A DNA stretch of 62,600 bases from Clostridiales bacterium (GCA_015655075.1 JAATFT010000073.1:1-62600), one strand, 5' to 3'; positions 9,098 to 18,125 are shown, counted from the first letter of the stretch. Made by a program: numbers and translations. The notes: generated by a model from the letters alone, not told the origin.

Positions 9098-9937
9098 ATG
9101 AAAAGAGATAAAATTAAACTTAAGTCCATATTGATTAACCTGTTTACAACTGTATTAGTTATTGTTGAAGTCTATCCTATCTTCTGGATGGTTACTGCTT
9201 CACTGAAACAACCCGCTGAATTTGTTAATAAACCGGCTTATGCGTTAAATGACGGATTTTATATAAAGAACTATATAGATGCCTGGACCAGAGGCAATAT
9301 GGCAACTTTCTTTAAAAATAGTTTGATTAATACTTTGGCCGCACTGATATTTATCGTTTTTTTCTCTGTAACCGTTGGTTTTGCAGTAACAAAAATGGAC
9401 TGGAAATACAAAGATAAAGTGGCCAAATATTTTGGAATAGGTATTATGGTACCAATTGCTACGGCGTTGATTCCTTTATTTCAGATTTATAATAAATTGA
9501 ATTTGATTAACACAAGAACCAGTTTAATTCTTGCTTATATAGCTTTCGGCTTATCCCTGTCTATTTACCTGATAACCGGATTTTTAAGATCCCTGCCGGA
9601 TGAAATATTGGAGGCGGCGGTTGTAGATGGCTGTGGTATTTATAAATTAATGTGGAATGTTGTAGTCCCTCTTATGAAAAATGCCATTGTAACCGTATTA
9701 GTCCTGCAATTTTTCTTTAAGTGGAATGATCTGTTATTTTCCATGACCTTTATCAATGACACCAAATTAAAAACAATACAAACTGGTTTATTATATTTTC
9801 AGGATGAATTCGGTTCTAAGAACTGGGGAGCTATTTTTGCCTCTGTTTCCATGAGTGTAATTCCTATGCTGATATTATATATGATTTTAAATAAAGCAGT
9901 TATCGAAGGTATGACGGCAGGTGCCGTTAAGGGCTGA
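9098..9937 (+). CDS. Sugar ABC transporter permease (MalG-like)
   Basis: A 279-residue CUT1 permease and partner of the preceding gene. The first membrane segment is at ~12-32 (ILINLFTTVLVIVEVYPIFW). The EAA loop is EAAVVDGCGIYKLMWNVVVP, and the C-terminus EGMTAGAVKG is typical of MalG-like proteins. It has a strong ribosome site (GAGGAGGAGG). The following gene starts 25 bases after its stop. Confidence 0.9.
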   Translation: MKRDKIKLKSILINLFTTVLVIVEVYPIFWMVTASLKQPAEFVNKPAYALNDGFYIKNYIDAWTRGNMATFFKNSLINTLAALIFIVFFSVTVGFAVTKMDWKYKDKVAKYFGIGIMVPIATALIPLFQIYNKLNLINTRTSLILAYIAFGLSLSIYLITGFLRSLPDEILEAAVVDGCGIYKLMWNVVVPLMKNAIVTVLVLQFFFKWNDLLFSMTFINDTKLKTIQTGLLYFQDEFGSKNWGAIFASVSMSVIPMLILYMILNKAVIEGMTAGAVKG

Positions 9938-9962
9938 TTACAGTAAGCAGATGGGAGCTAAA

Positions 9963-11228
9963 ATGAAAGATTATGAAGAAAGTATCAGGAACTATATACT
10001 GAAGAATATCCCCCAGGTGCTAAAAAGTCCGGTGGGTTTTATTAAATATCCGTTCATTGATCCGGGTTCTGTCTATGACGGCAATGTATGGGATTGGGAT
10101 ACCTATTGGTCGGTATATGGGCTGCTTAATCTTATGGATAGCTATGAAAGTACGGATATGCAGGAACAAATAATCAGGCATGCAAAAGGGAATATATATA
10201 ATTTCTTAGATCATCAATTAGAAGACGGTTACATTCCCATGATGATAGAAGTTGGAAAATGGCAGGAACCCTATTTGAACATGAAACATAAAGAAGGGGT
10301 ATTAATGAATATGCATAAACCTTTTTTATGTAATCAGATTTGCTTGATCAGTGATTATATGGCTGACTATAAATGGATAAAAAGCGGCATCGATAAACTT
10401 GAAAAGTATTTTCAATGTTATTATAAAAATTATTATTTTGAAAATTGCGGGCTTTTTGTATGGTGTGACGACATTATGATTGGGATGGATAATGATCCGG
10501 CGTCTTTTGGAAGACCTAAATTCTCCACTGCCAATATTTTCTTAAACAGTTTTATGGTAACAGAACTCCGGGCAATGGCTAAAATTCTGAATGTATTTGA
10601 GAGTGATTGCCTAAAGGCAGCGGATTATCTGGCAAAAGCAGATCAATTAATTGAATCCATACAAAAAGAATGCTGGGACAAAAGAGACAAATTCTTTTAC
10701 TCAGCAGATGTGGCCATTAAAACCAGAAAATTTGACTGGTTCCATGAAGGGTTGGGTGTTTTCTGGAATACACTGCCGATTAAAGTCCGTGTATGGTCCG
10801 GATTTATCCCCATGTGGGCAGGATTTGCCACGAAAGAACAAGCAGCTGATATGGTAAAACATATATTTGATAAAGATACCTTTTCAAGTGATTATGGTAT
10901 TACCACCTTGGCAAAGGATGAAAAGATGTTTGATTTGTCTGTGACAAATAACCCGTCTAACTGGCTGGGGCCTGTCTGGTTAGTTGCCAACTATGTGGTT
11001 TTCAGGGGTCTTTTGAATTATGAATATGAAAAGGAAGCAAAAATCCTGTGTGAAAGAACGCTGAAATTATTAGGCGGTGACTTAGAAAAAACAGGAAGCC
11101 TCCATGAATATTACAATCCTTTTACCGGAGAACCAATTATGAACGGCGGATTTATAAATTGGAATATACTTGCGATTAATATGGTTGATGAATTAAACGG
11201 TAAAGCACCGATGAAAGTAACAAAATAG
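9963..11228 (+). CDS. Trehalase/GH63-like (alpha/alpha)6-barrel glycosidase
   Basis: About 421 residues. The motif GNVWDWDTYW near residue 40, the FINWNILAINM end and the internal PMWAGFATKEQA resemble the trehalase (GH37) and GH63 clans, which are retained as cytoplasmic glycosidases next to sugar importers. There is no signal peptide, so it would act on imported oligosaccharides. The frame is open from 9921, but the ATG at 9963 has GGGAG 6 bases upstream. The linkage cleaved is unknown; GH63-like enzymes act on alpha-glucosides such as glucosylglycerate, so that is only a family hint. Confidence 0.65.
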   Translation: MKDYEESIRNYILKNIPQVLKSPVGFIKYPFIDPGSVYDGNVWDWDTYWSVYGLLNLMDSYESTDMQEQIIRHAKGNIYNFLDHQLEDGYIPMMIEVGKWQEPYLNMKHKEGVLMNMHKPFLCNQICLISDYMADYKWIKSGIDKLEKYFQCYYKNYYFENCGLFVWCDDIMIGMDNDPASFGRPKFSTANIFLNSFMVTELRAMAKILNVFESDCLKAADYLAKADQLIESIQKECWDKRDKFFYSADVAIKTRKFDWFHEGLGVFWNTLPIKVRVWSGFIPMWAGFATKEQAADMVKHIFDKDTFSSDYGITTLAKDEKMFDLSVTNNPSNWLGPVWLVANYVVFRGLLNYEYEKEAKILCERTLKLLGGDLEKTGSLHEYYNPFTGEPIMNGGFINWNILAINMVDELNGKAPMKVTK

Positions 11229-11306
11229 ATTATTGTAAGCGGGGCTGCTGCAGATTCTTTGCGGCAGACCTTATTTAATACTTTTTCAAGAAGGATGGGA
11301 AAAATA

Positions 11307-12875
11307 ATGGATCAGGCAATAAAAACAAAAGTTGAAAAATGGGATGTTTTCGAAGTGGTTTTAAAAGGTAATAAAGACAAAAACCCATTTACGGATTATG
11401 CTGTCAGAGGAACATTTACCGGGGAAAATGAAACGAAAACGATTGATGGTTTTTATGATGGAGACGGTATTTACCTTGTAAGATTTATGCCTTCCTTTGA
11501 AGGAAATTATACCTATATTATAGAAGGCTCCTTTTCCAAGGAACGGTATAAGGGAAGCTTTGAAGCAGTTTCGCCTGCAGAAGGTAACCATGGACCGGTT
11601 CGGGTTGCTTTTAAGTATCACTTTGCCTATGAAGACGGAACACCTTATTATTCCATAGGAACAACCTGTTATGCCTGGACCCATCAGTCTCTTCCTATGC
11701 AGGAACAAACCTTGGAAACCTTAAGAAAAAGTCCGTTTAATAAGATAAGGTTCTGTATTTTTCCAAAACATTATGATTATAACTTATATGAACCTTTAAC
11801 CTATCCCTATGAAGGAACCCCCTGTGATATTTCAGCTTTATCCAAAGAAAATTTCCTGGAATATAAACCCTCCAATCCCGAAAATAAATGGGATTTTAAA
11901 TGTTTTAATCCAAAGCATTTCCAAATAATCGAAAGCAGGATTAAGGATTTAATAAAACTGGGAATTGAAGCAGACCTTATCTTAATGCATCCTTACGACA
12001 GATGGGGATTTTCAGAAATGGATGAAGAAAGCAATGCTTTCTATATAAATTATATAATTGCAAGATTTTCAGCTTATCGTAATGTGTGGTGGTCACTTGC
12101 CAATGAATATGACTTGTGTGAAAAAAAGACCATAAAAGACTGGGAAGAATATGCTGATATCCTATGTAAAAAAGATCCCTACCACAGACTCCGGTCGATA
12201 CATAACTGTAAGAACATTTATGATTTTACAAGACCCTGGGTAACCCATTGCAGTATCCAAAGAACTGAAATCTACCTCTCGGCCGCTAATACAAAAGCAT
12301 GGAGAGAACAATATGGTAAACCGGTAGTCCTAGATGAAGTGGGATATGAAGGAAATATCAATTATTCATGGGGGAATCTTACCGCCGAAGAAATGGTAAG
12401 ACTATTTTGGACAGCCACTATCCGGGGCGGTTACCTCGGTCACGGCGAAACCTATATGAATCTTAATGATAAATTGTGGTGGTCCCACGGAGGAGTCCTT
12501 TATGGTGAATCTGCCCCCAGACTTAAGTTTCTCCATGATATTCTGTGCGAAGTACCGGGTCTCGGCTTAGAACCGGCAGAAATCAAAAAATGGGAAGAAA
12601 ACAGCGCAACCGCAGCCCATCCGGGTTACCGTAATAAATACTACCTATTCTACACCGGCCATACCCGTCCCGGCTTCAAAGAATTTGAATTTACTCCCGG
12701 CAAAAATTACGAAGTAGAGGTAATAGACACCTGGAACATGACCATAGAAAACAAAGGCACCCACACAGGAAAATTCCGTATTTCCCTCCCCAGCCGCGAA
12801 TACATGGCAATAAGGATAATTGAAATCGGACTGCAAAATAAAACGAAAGGCAAGAAATGTAATGGTATTAAATAG
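11307..12875 (+). CDS. DUF5060/DUF4038/DUF5605 apiosidase-like glycoside hydrolase
   Basis: About 522 residues. An N-terminal beta-sandwich (KWDVFEVVLKGNKDKNPF, typical of DUF5060) is followed by a TIM-barrel region (YSIGTTCYAWTHQ, NKIRFCIFPKHYDYN, WWSLANEYDL, VVLDEVGYEG) and a C-terminal beta domain. The acid residues in NEYD and DEVGYEG fit the catalytic pair of a retaining (beta/alpha)8 glycosidase. There is no signal peptide. I chose the ATG at 11307 (AAGGATGGGA upstream) rather than 11259. The stop codon lies in DNA leading into a palindromic repeat. The exact specificity is unknown; the fold suggests plant side-chain sugars. Confidence 0.7.
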   Translation: MDQAIKTKVEKWDVFEVVLKGNKDKNPFTDYAVRGTFTGENETKTIDGFYDGDGIYLVRFMPSFEGNYTYIIEGSFSKERYKGSFEAVSPAEGNHGPVRVAFKYHFAYEDGTPYYSIGTTCYAWTHQSLPMQEQTLETLRKSPFNKIRFCIFPKHYDYNLYEPLTYPYEGTPCDISALSKENFLEYKPSNPENKWDFKCFNPKHFQIIESRIKDLIKLGIEADLILMHPYDRWGFSEMDEESNAFYINYIIARFSAYRNVWWSLANEYDLCEKKTIKDWEEYADILCKKDPYHRLRSIHNCKNIYDFTRPWVTHCSIQRTEIYLSAANTKAWREQYGKPVVLDEVGYEGNINYSWGNLTAEEMVRLFWTATIRGGYLGHGETYMNLNDKLWWSHGGVLYGESAPRLKFLHDILCEVPGLGLEPAEIKKWEENSATAAHPGYRNKYYLFYTGHTRPGFKEFEFTPGKNYEVEVIDTWNMTIENKGTHTGKFRISLPSREYMAIRIIEIGLQNKTKGKKCNGIK

Positions 12876-12903
12876 GTAATTGCGAAATTATATAGTTTTC
12901 TGA

Positions 12904-12992
12904 ATATACCATACAATTAATACGAATTTCATAGCTTCCGTTGCCTTTCGGGCAAGATTCAGCTCTGAAATTGTATTAATTGCATGGTATAT
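12904..12992 (+). repeat. Palindromic MITE-like element, copy 1
   Basis: The ~85-bp core (12906-12990) begins ATACCATACAATTAATAC and ends GTATTAATTGCATGGTAT, so its ends form a near-perfect inverted repeat, with an inner hairpin TTGCC-tttcg-GGCAA. A second copy at 41907-41991 differs at only 2 of 85 positions. TAGGTAATTGC stands 20-odd bases to the left (12873-12883). The same 11 bases occur inverted to the right of copy 2, which suggests a longer original element. Confidence 0.85.
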
Positions 12993-13007
12993 AGGGGAAA
13001 AAGCTTT

Positions 13008-14357
13008 ATGTTTCGAACAGCTGCGTCCTTTATTAAAGTTATTAAAGTAATAGGCGGTTTAAATGACAGGCCCCTATTAATAAAATCAGATATGATACAA
13101 AAGAATGACAGGCAGGGCGGCATCCTGATAGTGAGTTCACACACAGCTAAAACCACAGAGCAGCTGGAACAGCTTAAAGATTTGGATTATATTACATTTA
13201 TTGAATTTAACTCAGATCTGGTACTTCAGGATAAATTGGAAGAGGAAGTCAACAGGGTTGTTGATAAAGCCACCCAATTGATTCCGGGAGGCATTACAGT
13301 GGCTGCTTATACAAAGCGTACAGTACTTACCTTAGAAGATGATACACCGGAACAGGCGCTGCTTCGGTCTGTGAAAATTTCAGAAGCAGTACAGGCACTT
13401 GTCGGCAGATCAACAGTACAGCCAAGCTTCGTCATTGCCAAGGGAGGGATTACTTCCAGTGACGTGGGGGTTAAGGCTTTGCAGGTTAAAAAAGCCCTTG
13501 TATTAGGACAGATAAAGCCCGGCATCCCTGTTTGGAAAACAGACGCCACAAGTAAATTCCCTGGTATTCCTTATATTATATTTCCGGGAAATGTAGGTGA
13601 AAAGAACACATTAAAAGAAGTAGTTGAAATATTACAACCTGCCAACCCGGGTTTTACGCCTGAAAATACAGGCAGAAAGGAATTTAACATGAAATTATGT
13701 ACTTTACACACAACAGACAAATTTATGGAATTGATGTCAGAGCCATTTACTAAACCGTTCCTTAAGGAACATCCTGAAATTGAGCAGATGGATATTACGG
13801 ATAGTTCCCTTATTAAGGAAACACAGGCGGCAGGCTATGCAACCCCGGCAGTGGCAAGGAGGATGTATAATTACATGATGTGTGCCGCAGATGCCGGTGC
13901 GGATGCAATTCTGGTAACCTGTACCTCTGTAAATACTGTGACGAAAGCGATAAGAAGCATGATTCCTATTCCGGTTATCAGCATTGAAGAACCGGTAGCG
14001 CAAAAGGCAGTAAAAGCCGGAAAAAGAATAGGAATTCTATCATCCCTTGCAACCAGCGCACAACCGGTTAAACAGACAATATTAGAGGAAGCCGCAAAAG
14101 CAGGGAAAGAAGCAGAGGTCAGGATTCAGGTAGCAGACGGTGCTTTTGAAGCTTTAATGGAGGGCAGCAGGGCACTTCATGATGAAAAAGTCCGTGAGGC
14201 CCTGGCTGAACTAGTGAATGAAGTGGACATAGTTGTATTTGCCCAAATATCTATGGCGTTGGTAGAACATCCGGAATATAAAATTCCCGTACTGAAATTT
14301 GGCCGGTTAAGTTATGAGGCTGCAAGAGAAGCTATGCTTGCTTCAAAATTAAAATAG
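13008..14357 (+). CDS. N-truncated four-carbon acid-sugar kinase fused to Asp/Glu-type racemase
   Basis: Two families share one frame. Residues to ~225 match only the C-terminal nucleotide-binding half of OtnK/DtnK-type kinases (FRTAASFIKVI, VIAKGGITSSDVGVKAL, IPYIIFPGNVGEKNTLKEVV). The ~200-residue sugar-binding N-terminal domain is missing, and the frame begins inside or just beyond the palindromic element. From M at 13689 (own AAAGGAA ribosome site) the protein is an Asp/Glu/hydantoin-racemase-like domain with VTCTSVNTV and GKRIGILSSLATS. The racemase can probably be made alone (222 residues). The kinase part is likely inactive. The frame is open from 12984; the ATG at 13008 has AGGGG upstream. 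Confidence 0.7.
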   Translation: MFRTAASFIKVIKVIGGLNDRPLLIKSDMIQKNDRQGGILIVSSHTAKTTEQLEQLKDLDYITFIEFNSDLVLQDKLEEEVNRVVDKATQLIPGGITVAAYTKRTVLTLEDDTPEQALLRSVKISEAVQALVGRSTVQPSFVIAKGGITSSDVGVKALQVKKALVLGQIKPGIPVWKTDATSKFPGIPYIIFPGNVGEKNTLKEVVEILQPANPGFTPENTGRKEFNMKLCTLHTTDKFMELMSEPFTKPFLKEHPEIEQMDITDSSLIKETQAAGYATPAVARRMYNYMMCAADAGADAILVTCTSVNTVTKAIRSMIPIPVISIEEPVAQKAVKAGKRIGILSSLATSAQPVKQTILEEAAKAGKEAEVRIQVADGAFEALMEGSRALHDEKVREALAELVNEVDIVVFAQISMALVEHPEYKIPVLKFGRLSYEAAREAMLASKLK

Positions 14358-14369
14358 GAGATGAACACT

Positions 14370-15176
14370 ATGAGAAAAGTAATTATTTCTTTAGCACCAA
14401 TTCCAGGACCTGCTGCTTCCATTAATATAGAAGCTGTGGCAGAAGATATAGCGAAAAGTATCGATGCAGGTGCAGGTATGTGCCATATTCATTGCAAAGA
14501 CAGAGAAGGTGTACTTACACCGGATATTACCGTGCTTACAGAACTTTTTGAAACAATTACTGCAAAGAGGGATGTGGTTGTACAGGCTTCTACCGGCGGC
14601 GTTTCTGATATGAACATAAAAGAAAGGTGTAATCCGCTAAACTATGACAAAGTAGAAAGTGCTTCTTTAAATGGAGGCACCACTAATTTAGGGGAAGCGG
14701 TTTATATAAACTCCTTTGAGGATATCCGCTATTGTGCCAGGACCTGCTATGAGAAACAGATATTGCCTGAAATTGAAGTATTTGATATTGGAATGATTCA
14801 TAATATCAACCTAGTGAGAAAGGAAATTCCGTTCTGTGATCCGGTTCTTTTTAATCTTGTATTTGGACATAAGGGCGGCATGCAGCCTACGGTAGAAGCT
14901 TTGGCAGCTTTTCGCTCCTTCGTACCACAGGACTGTCTGTGGGGAGTCACTCATTTTGGCCGTGATAACTGGACATTTCTTGCCGCAGCCATTGCCATGG
15001 GGGCAGCGGTTGTACGGATCGGATTCGAAGACAGCCCTTATTTAGAGGATGGCACCAATGCTTTGTATAATTATCAGGTAGTTGAGAAACTTGTAAATCT
15101 GATACGGGCTATGGGACTTGAACCTGCAACGCCGGAGGATGCCAGAAAAATATTGAATATTGCACCGAAATATTAA
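14370..15176 (+). CDS. Beta-keto acid cleavage enzyme (BKACE, DUF849)
   Basis: A 268-residue TIM-barrel protein of the 3-keto-5-aminohexanoate cleavage family. The zinc ligands H39 and H41 lie in GAGMCHIHCKDREG, followed by VVQASTGGVSD, ESASLNGGTTN and EDSPYLEDG. BKACE enzymes condense a beta-keto acid with acetyl-CoA to yield acetoacetate and a new acyl-CoA. The frame can begin at 14361, but AGGAG directly abuts that ATG, so the ATG at 14370 fits better. It starts 12 bases after the kinase/racemase gene and belongs to the same transcript. Confidence 0.8.
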   Translation: MRKVIISLAPIPGPAASINIEAVAEDIAKSIDAGAGMCHIHCKDREGVLTPDITVLTELFETITAKRDVVVQASTGGVSDMNIKERCNPLNYDKVESASLNGGTTNLGEAVYINSFEDIRYCARTCYEKQILPEIEVFDIGMIHNINLVRKEIPFCDPVLFNLVFGHKGGMQPTVEALAAFRSFVPQDCLWGVTHFGRDNWTFLAAAIAMGAAVVRIGFEDSPYLEDGTNALYNYQVVEKLVNLIRAMGLEPATPEDARKILNIAPKY

Positions 15177-15268
15177 AAAAATTAAATCATGGTACGAATG
15201 TCAAAAGACCAATTTAGGCATTGAAATGAATACCGTTTAAATTTTAAAATCAGAAAAGGAGAAGAATT

Positions 15269-17023
15269 ATGTCTGCCAGTAATAAAAAATCAATACCGGA
15301 TACCCTTGATTTAGCAGGAAGAGCAGGGATTGCCCTCAATGCAATGATAGGTGTTGCAGATGAAGATAAAGGTTATATACCATTCTTCAGCGGCTACTTT
15401 GCATCAGATCCTGCATGGATGAGCCACGGCAACTGGGATTATGGTTCAAGCCACGGACGGCTTGTAGATTCCATGACCTTGGTAAGGGCCATGACAGGTA
15501 CACAGGAAGGAAGAGAAATTGAAAATCACTACAAAGAAAATCTTCTTACTTTTTTTAAAAAAGATGGGTTAAGTTACAGACATAATAACTTTACGGAAGA
15601 ATTTGTAAAATCCTGTGATTCGAGATTTGAAGACAGTGCCTCCATGATCGACCAAAGGGCTGTTTTATTGGGACTTACCACCTGGTTTATCGATACCGGA
15701 GATGAAGCAATTAAAGAGCGGGCGGATCAGCATGTTGCGGCATTAAAGCGGATTGCAAGAAAAGAAAGAACCTCCTGGTATTATCCTGCCTCTGAATATA
15801 CAGAACATGGGTGGCCCTCCTTTGATGCGGTGGTTACAAGGCTTTGCCCGGATCCCTGTGCTATGTGGGGAAGACAGGTAAATCCTTTGATTCGTTATCA
15901 TCAGAATACAGGAAATCAGGATGCACTGGAATTATGTGAAAATTTTGTTTCTAATATTGTATACAGAAGCGGAGCATTTGGAGAAGACGGAAGCTTTAAT
16001 GCAGGCCTGGGGTACCGGAACGGGCATTTCCACACCAGAATGGGAACCATTGCCTCTCTTGCCAGATATGCAGAATTTACCCATGATGCATTTTTAATGA
16101 ATTGGGTAAAAAGGTGTTACGACTGGGGCCTTTCAAAATGTACTACCTTTGGCTGGACACCCGGTGATTTAGAGGATCAGGGATATGAACATGAAACCTG
16201 TACTTTAGTGGATGCCATAGGTACGGCCATCACCCTGGCGAAAAACGGCTACCCGGAATATTGGGGCAGGGCAGAACGGTTTTTGCGTAACCAGCTGACC
16301 GAAGCACAGCTTCTTGACACCGGCTGGATTAAACAGTCCGATACCAAGGAAAATGATATCCCGAAAGAAAAAACTTATTATAAAGTTGCAGACAGATTAA
16401 GAGGCACCTTTGCCGGATATTCTGCGCCAAATGATTTCGTATACAGCGGAATGAAAGGACGGGGACATATTATGGATGTCCAGGTTTGCTGTGTTGCCTC
16501 CGGTGCCAGGGGACTTTATAATGGCTGGAATAATATTGTAACGGAAGAAAGAGGAAGAGTAAGCGTCAACATGCTTCTTAACAAGGCGTCCCAATGGGTG
16601 GATGTATACAGTTACCTTCCTCATGGAGGTAAATTAGAAATAACAGCCAAAACCGACATCAAAGAATTATGTGTAAGAATTCCGGAATATGTACCTTACG
16701 GTGCGGTAACCATTAAGAGGATTTTTAATGGTGAGGTAAAAACCATAAGTGCAAGAGAACTTCCCTGGATTAAGAATTATTTCTTAAAACTTCAAAATGT
16801 CAGGAATCAGGAAGAAATTGAAGTGGTATTTCCGGTCATAATGAGAAAAACAGTGGAAACTGCCGTAGATGATGTGTTTGAAACAAATTGGGCCGGAGAT
16901 AACGTAATAAGCATATCCCCAGGCGGAGAATACTATCCCCTTTATAAAGATATCAAACTTCCGGACAAAATACCGCAGCGAAAAGAACCTCTTTATATGG
17001 GCAGTACAAAGGATTTTGATTAA
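15269..17023 (+). CDS. Six-hairpin glycosidase, GH127-like
   Basis: A 584-residue protein with an alpha/alpha-barrel body (HGNWDYGSSHGRLVDSMTL, MIDQRAVLLGLTTWF, NAGLGYRNGHFHTRMGTIAS, CTLVDAIGTAI) and a C-terminal beta-sandwich (NMLLNKASQWVDVYSYLP, LCVRIPEYVPYGAV) resembling that of beta-L-arabinofuranosidases of family GH127. There is no signal peptide. AAAAGGAGAAG precedes the start. With the DUF4038-like enzyme nearby it suggests breakdown of a plant-derived oligosaccharide inside the cell. The family assignment is from overall resemblance, and the catalytic cysteines of GH127 were not mapped. Confidence 0.6.
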   Translation: MSASNKKSIPDTLDLAGRAGIALNAMIGVADEDKGYIPFFSGYFASDPAWMSHGNWDYGSSHGRLVDSMTLVRAMTGTQEGREIENHYKENLLTFFKKDGLSYRHNNFTEEFVKSCDSRFEDSASMIDQRAVLLGLTTWFIDTGDEAIKERADQHVAALKRIARKERTSWYYPASEYTEHGWPSFDAVVTRLCPDPCAMWGRQVNPLIRYHQNTGNQDALELCENFVSNIVYRSGAFGEDGSFNAGLGYRNGHFHTRMGTIASLARYAEFTHDAFLMNWVKRCYDWGLSKCTTFGWTPGDLEDQGYEHETCTLVDAIGTAITLAKNGYPEYWGRAERFLRNQLTEAQLLDTGWIKQSDTKENDIPKEKTYYKVADRLRGTFAGYSAPNDFVYSGMKGRGHIMDVQVCCVASGARGLYNGWNNIVTEERGRVSVNMLLNKASQWVDVYSYLPHGGKLEITAKTDIKELCVRIPEYVPYGAVTIKRIFNGEVKTISARELPWIKNYFLKLQNVRNQEEIEVVFPVIMRKTVETAVDDVFETNWAGDNVISISPGGEYYPLYKDIKLPDKIPQRKEPLYMGSTKDFD

Positions 17024-17070
17024 TACAAATTTTAATTTGCACCAGAATCAGGGATAAAGGAGATGTTTTT

Positions 17071-17235
17071 ATGACAGAGATTAAAAAGCCCTGGGATAAT
17101 GGGAAATTAAAAGTAAGAATCCTGACCACAGGTGTCTATAGCTTTATCGGAGATATAAAAGGCAAAAATGAAATAGCAGTTGTACCCAAAAAACGCCCGG
17201 ACGGTGGCAATGACTGGGTGCTTGTAATAAAATAG
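17071..17235 (+). pseudogene. Remnant of a DUF4038 apiosidase-like gene (54 codons)
   Basis: A short ORF with a good ribosome site (AAAGGAGATG). Its first residues, IKKPWDNGKLKV, match the usual start of DUF4038 glycosidases. From residue ~20 it reads GVYSFIGDIKG and ends GNDWVLVIK, which matches the usual extreme C-terminus of the same family (IGEF...DDWVLVLD). The ~370 residues between are absent without loss of frame. It closes the sugar operon. The call rests on my memory of the family's end sequences. Confidence 0.5.
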
Positions 17236-17265
17236 CCGTAACTATTCAGCCGTACCTCCTGAAAG

Positions 17266-17904
17266 TTACAATTTATCCGCTATGGGCTGCATTATTTCTT
17301 TTGAGTAAATACATCCGCAGTAATCCTGCCGGTAAAGCTGATATTCTCTGGAAAGTTCAATGGAACGCTTATATCCGTTCTTTTTCTTAAAATCGGCTCC
17401 CAGGTAAGGAATATCATATTTTTTAGATAATCGTTCCCCGATTTCATTGAGTTTGGCAGCATTTTTATAAGGGCTTATGGAAAGGGTGGTGGTAAAATAA
17501 TCAAAAACTTCCTTTTTTGCTAATTTGGCGGTTTCCTCAAGGCGGAGTTCATAACAGCGAAAACAGCGTTCACTGCCTTCCGGGGACAGTCCCAGGCCCT
17601 TTGCCAGCTTATAAAAACGGTCCGGTTCGTAGATGCCCTGCCGAAAATGAACCGGATTTTTTACCGGCAGTTCACGGATCAGGCGCTGCTGCTCCTCAAT
17701 ACGCCTGTGATATTCCTCCTCATAGGCGATATTGGGATTATAATAATATATAGTAATATGAAAGAACTGGGTCAGATACTCCAATACATAACTGCTGCAG
17801 GGCCCGCAGCAGCTGTGCAGCAGTAAGCTGGGCGTAATACTGTCATGAACCAGTTCAGAGAGCAGCTTATCCATTTCTTTTTGGTAATTTCTTTGTATAT
17901 TCAT
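17266..17904 (-). CDS. queH: Epoxyqueuosine reductase QueH
   Basis: A 212-residue DUF208 protein. It carries the SCCGPCSSYVLEYL cysteine pair near residue 30, the YYYNPNIAYEEEYHRR segment, SERCFRCYELRLEETA, and a C-terminal DYCGCIYS pair. These cysteines bind the metal centre that reduces epoxyqueuosine to queuosine, the last step in modifying tRNA wobble position 34. GGAGG lies 6 bases before the ATG. It is transcribed towards the sugar operon, ending about 30 bases from the small remnant, with no obvious terminator between. Confidence 0.9.
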   Translation of the reverse strand: MNIQRNYQKEMDKLLSELVHDSITPSLLLHSCCGPCSSYVLEYLTQFFHITIYYYNPNIAYEEEYHRRIEEQQRLIRELPVKNPVHFRQGIYEPDRFYKLAKGLGLSPEGSERCFRCYELRLEETAKLAKKEVFDYFTTTLSISPYKNAAKLNEIGERLSKKYDIPYLGADFKKKNGYKRSIELSREYQLYRQDYCGCIYSKEIMQPIADKL

Positions 17905-18050
17905 AAAGAACCTCCAGCGTGTACAAAAATATTTATATTATTAAAGAATTTATATTTTTTAAAAATTTAAAATTAAGCTTGATTTTCTTCATGGAATATT
18001 ATATTATATAACTGCTGTGAAAATCAACAGGAATTTCACAGGAAGATAAT

Positions 18051-18125
18051 CGAGGCGTGGCTCAGTTTGGCTAGAGCGTTGCGTTAGGGACGCAGAGGTC
18101 GCAAGTTCAAATCTTGTCGCCTCGA
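18051..18125 (+). tRNA. tRNA-Pro (AGG anticodon)
   Basis: A 75-nt cloverleaf with acceptor CGAGGCG/CGCCTCG, a D-arm of GCTC/GAGC, anticodon stem TTGCG/CGCAG, anticodon loop TTAGGGA (anticodon AGG) and T-loop TTCAAAT. The C1-G72 pair with A73 is the identity pattern of bacterial tRNA-Pro. CCA is not encoded, and a T-run follows at once. An A at position 34 would need conversion to inosine to read several proline codons. Confidence 0.9.
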
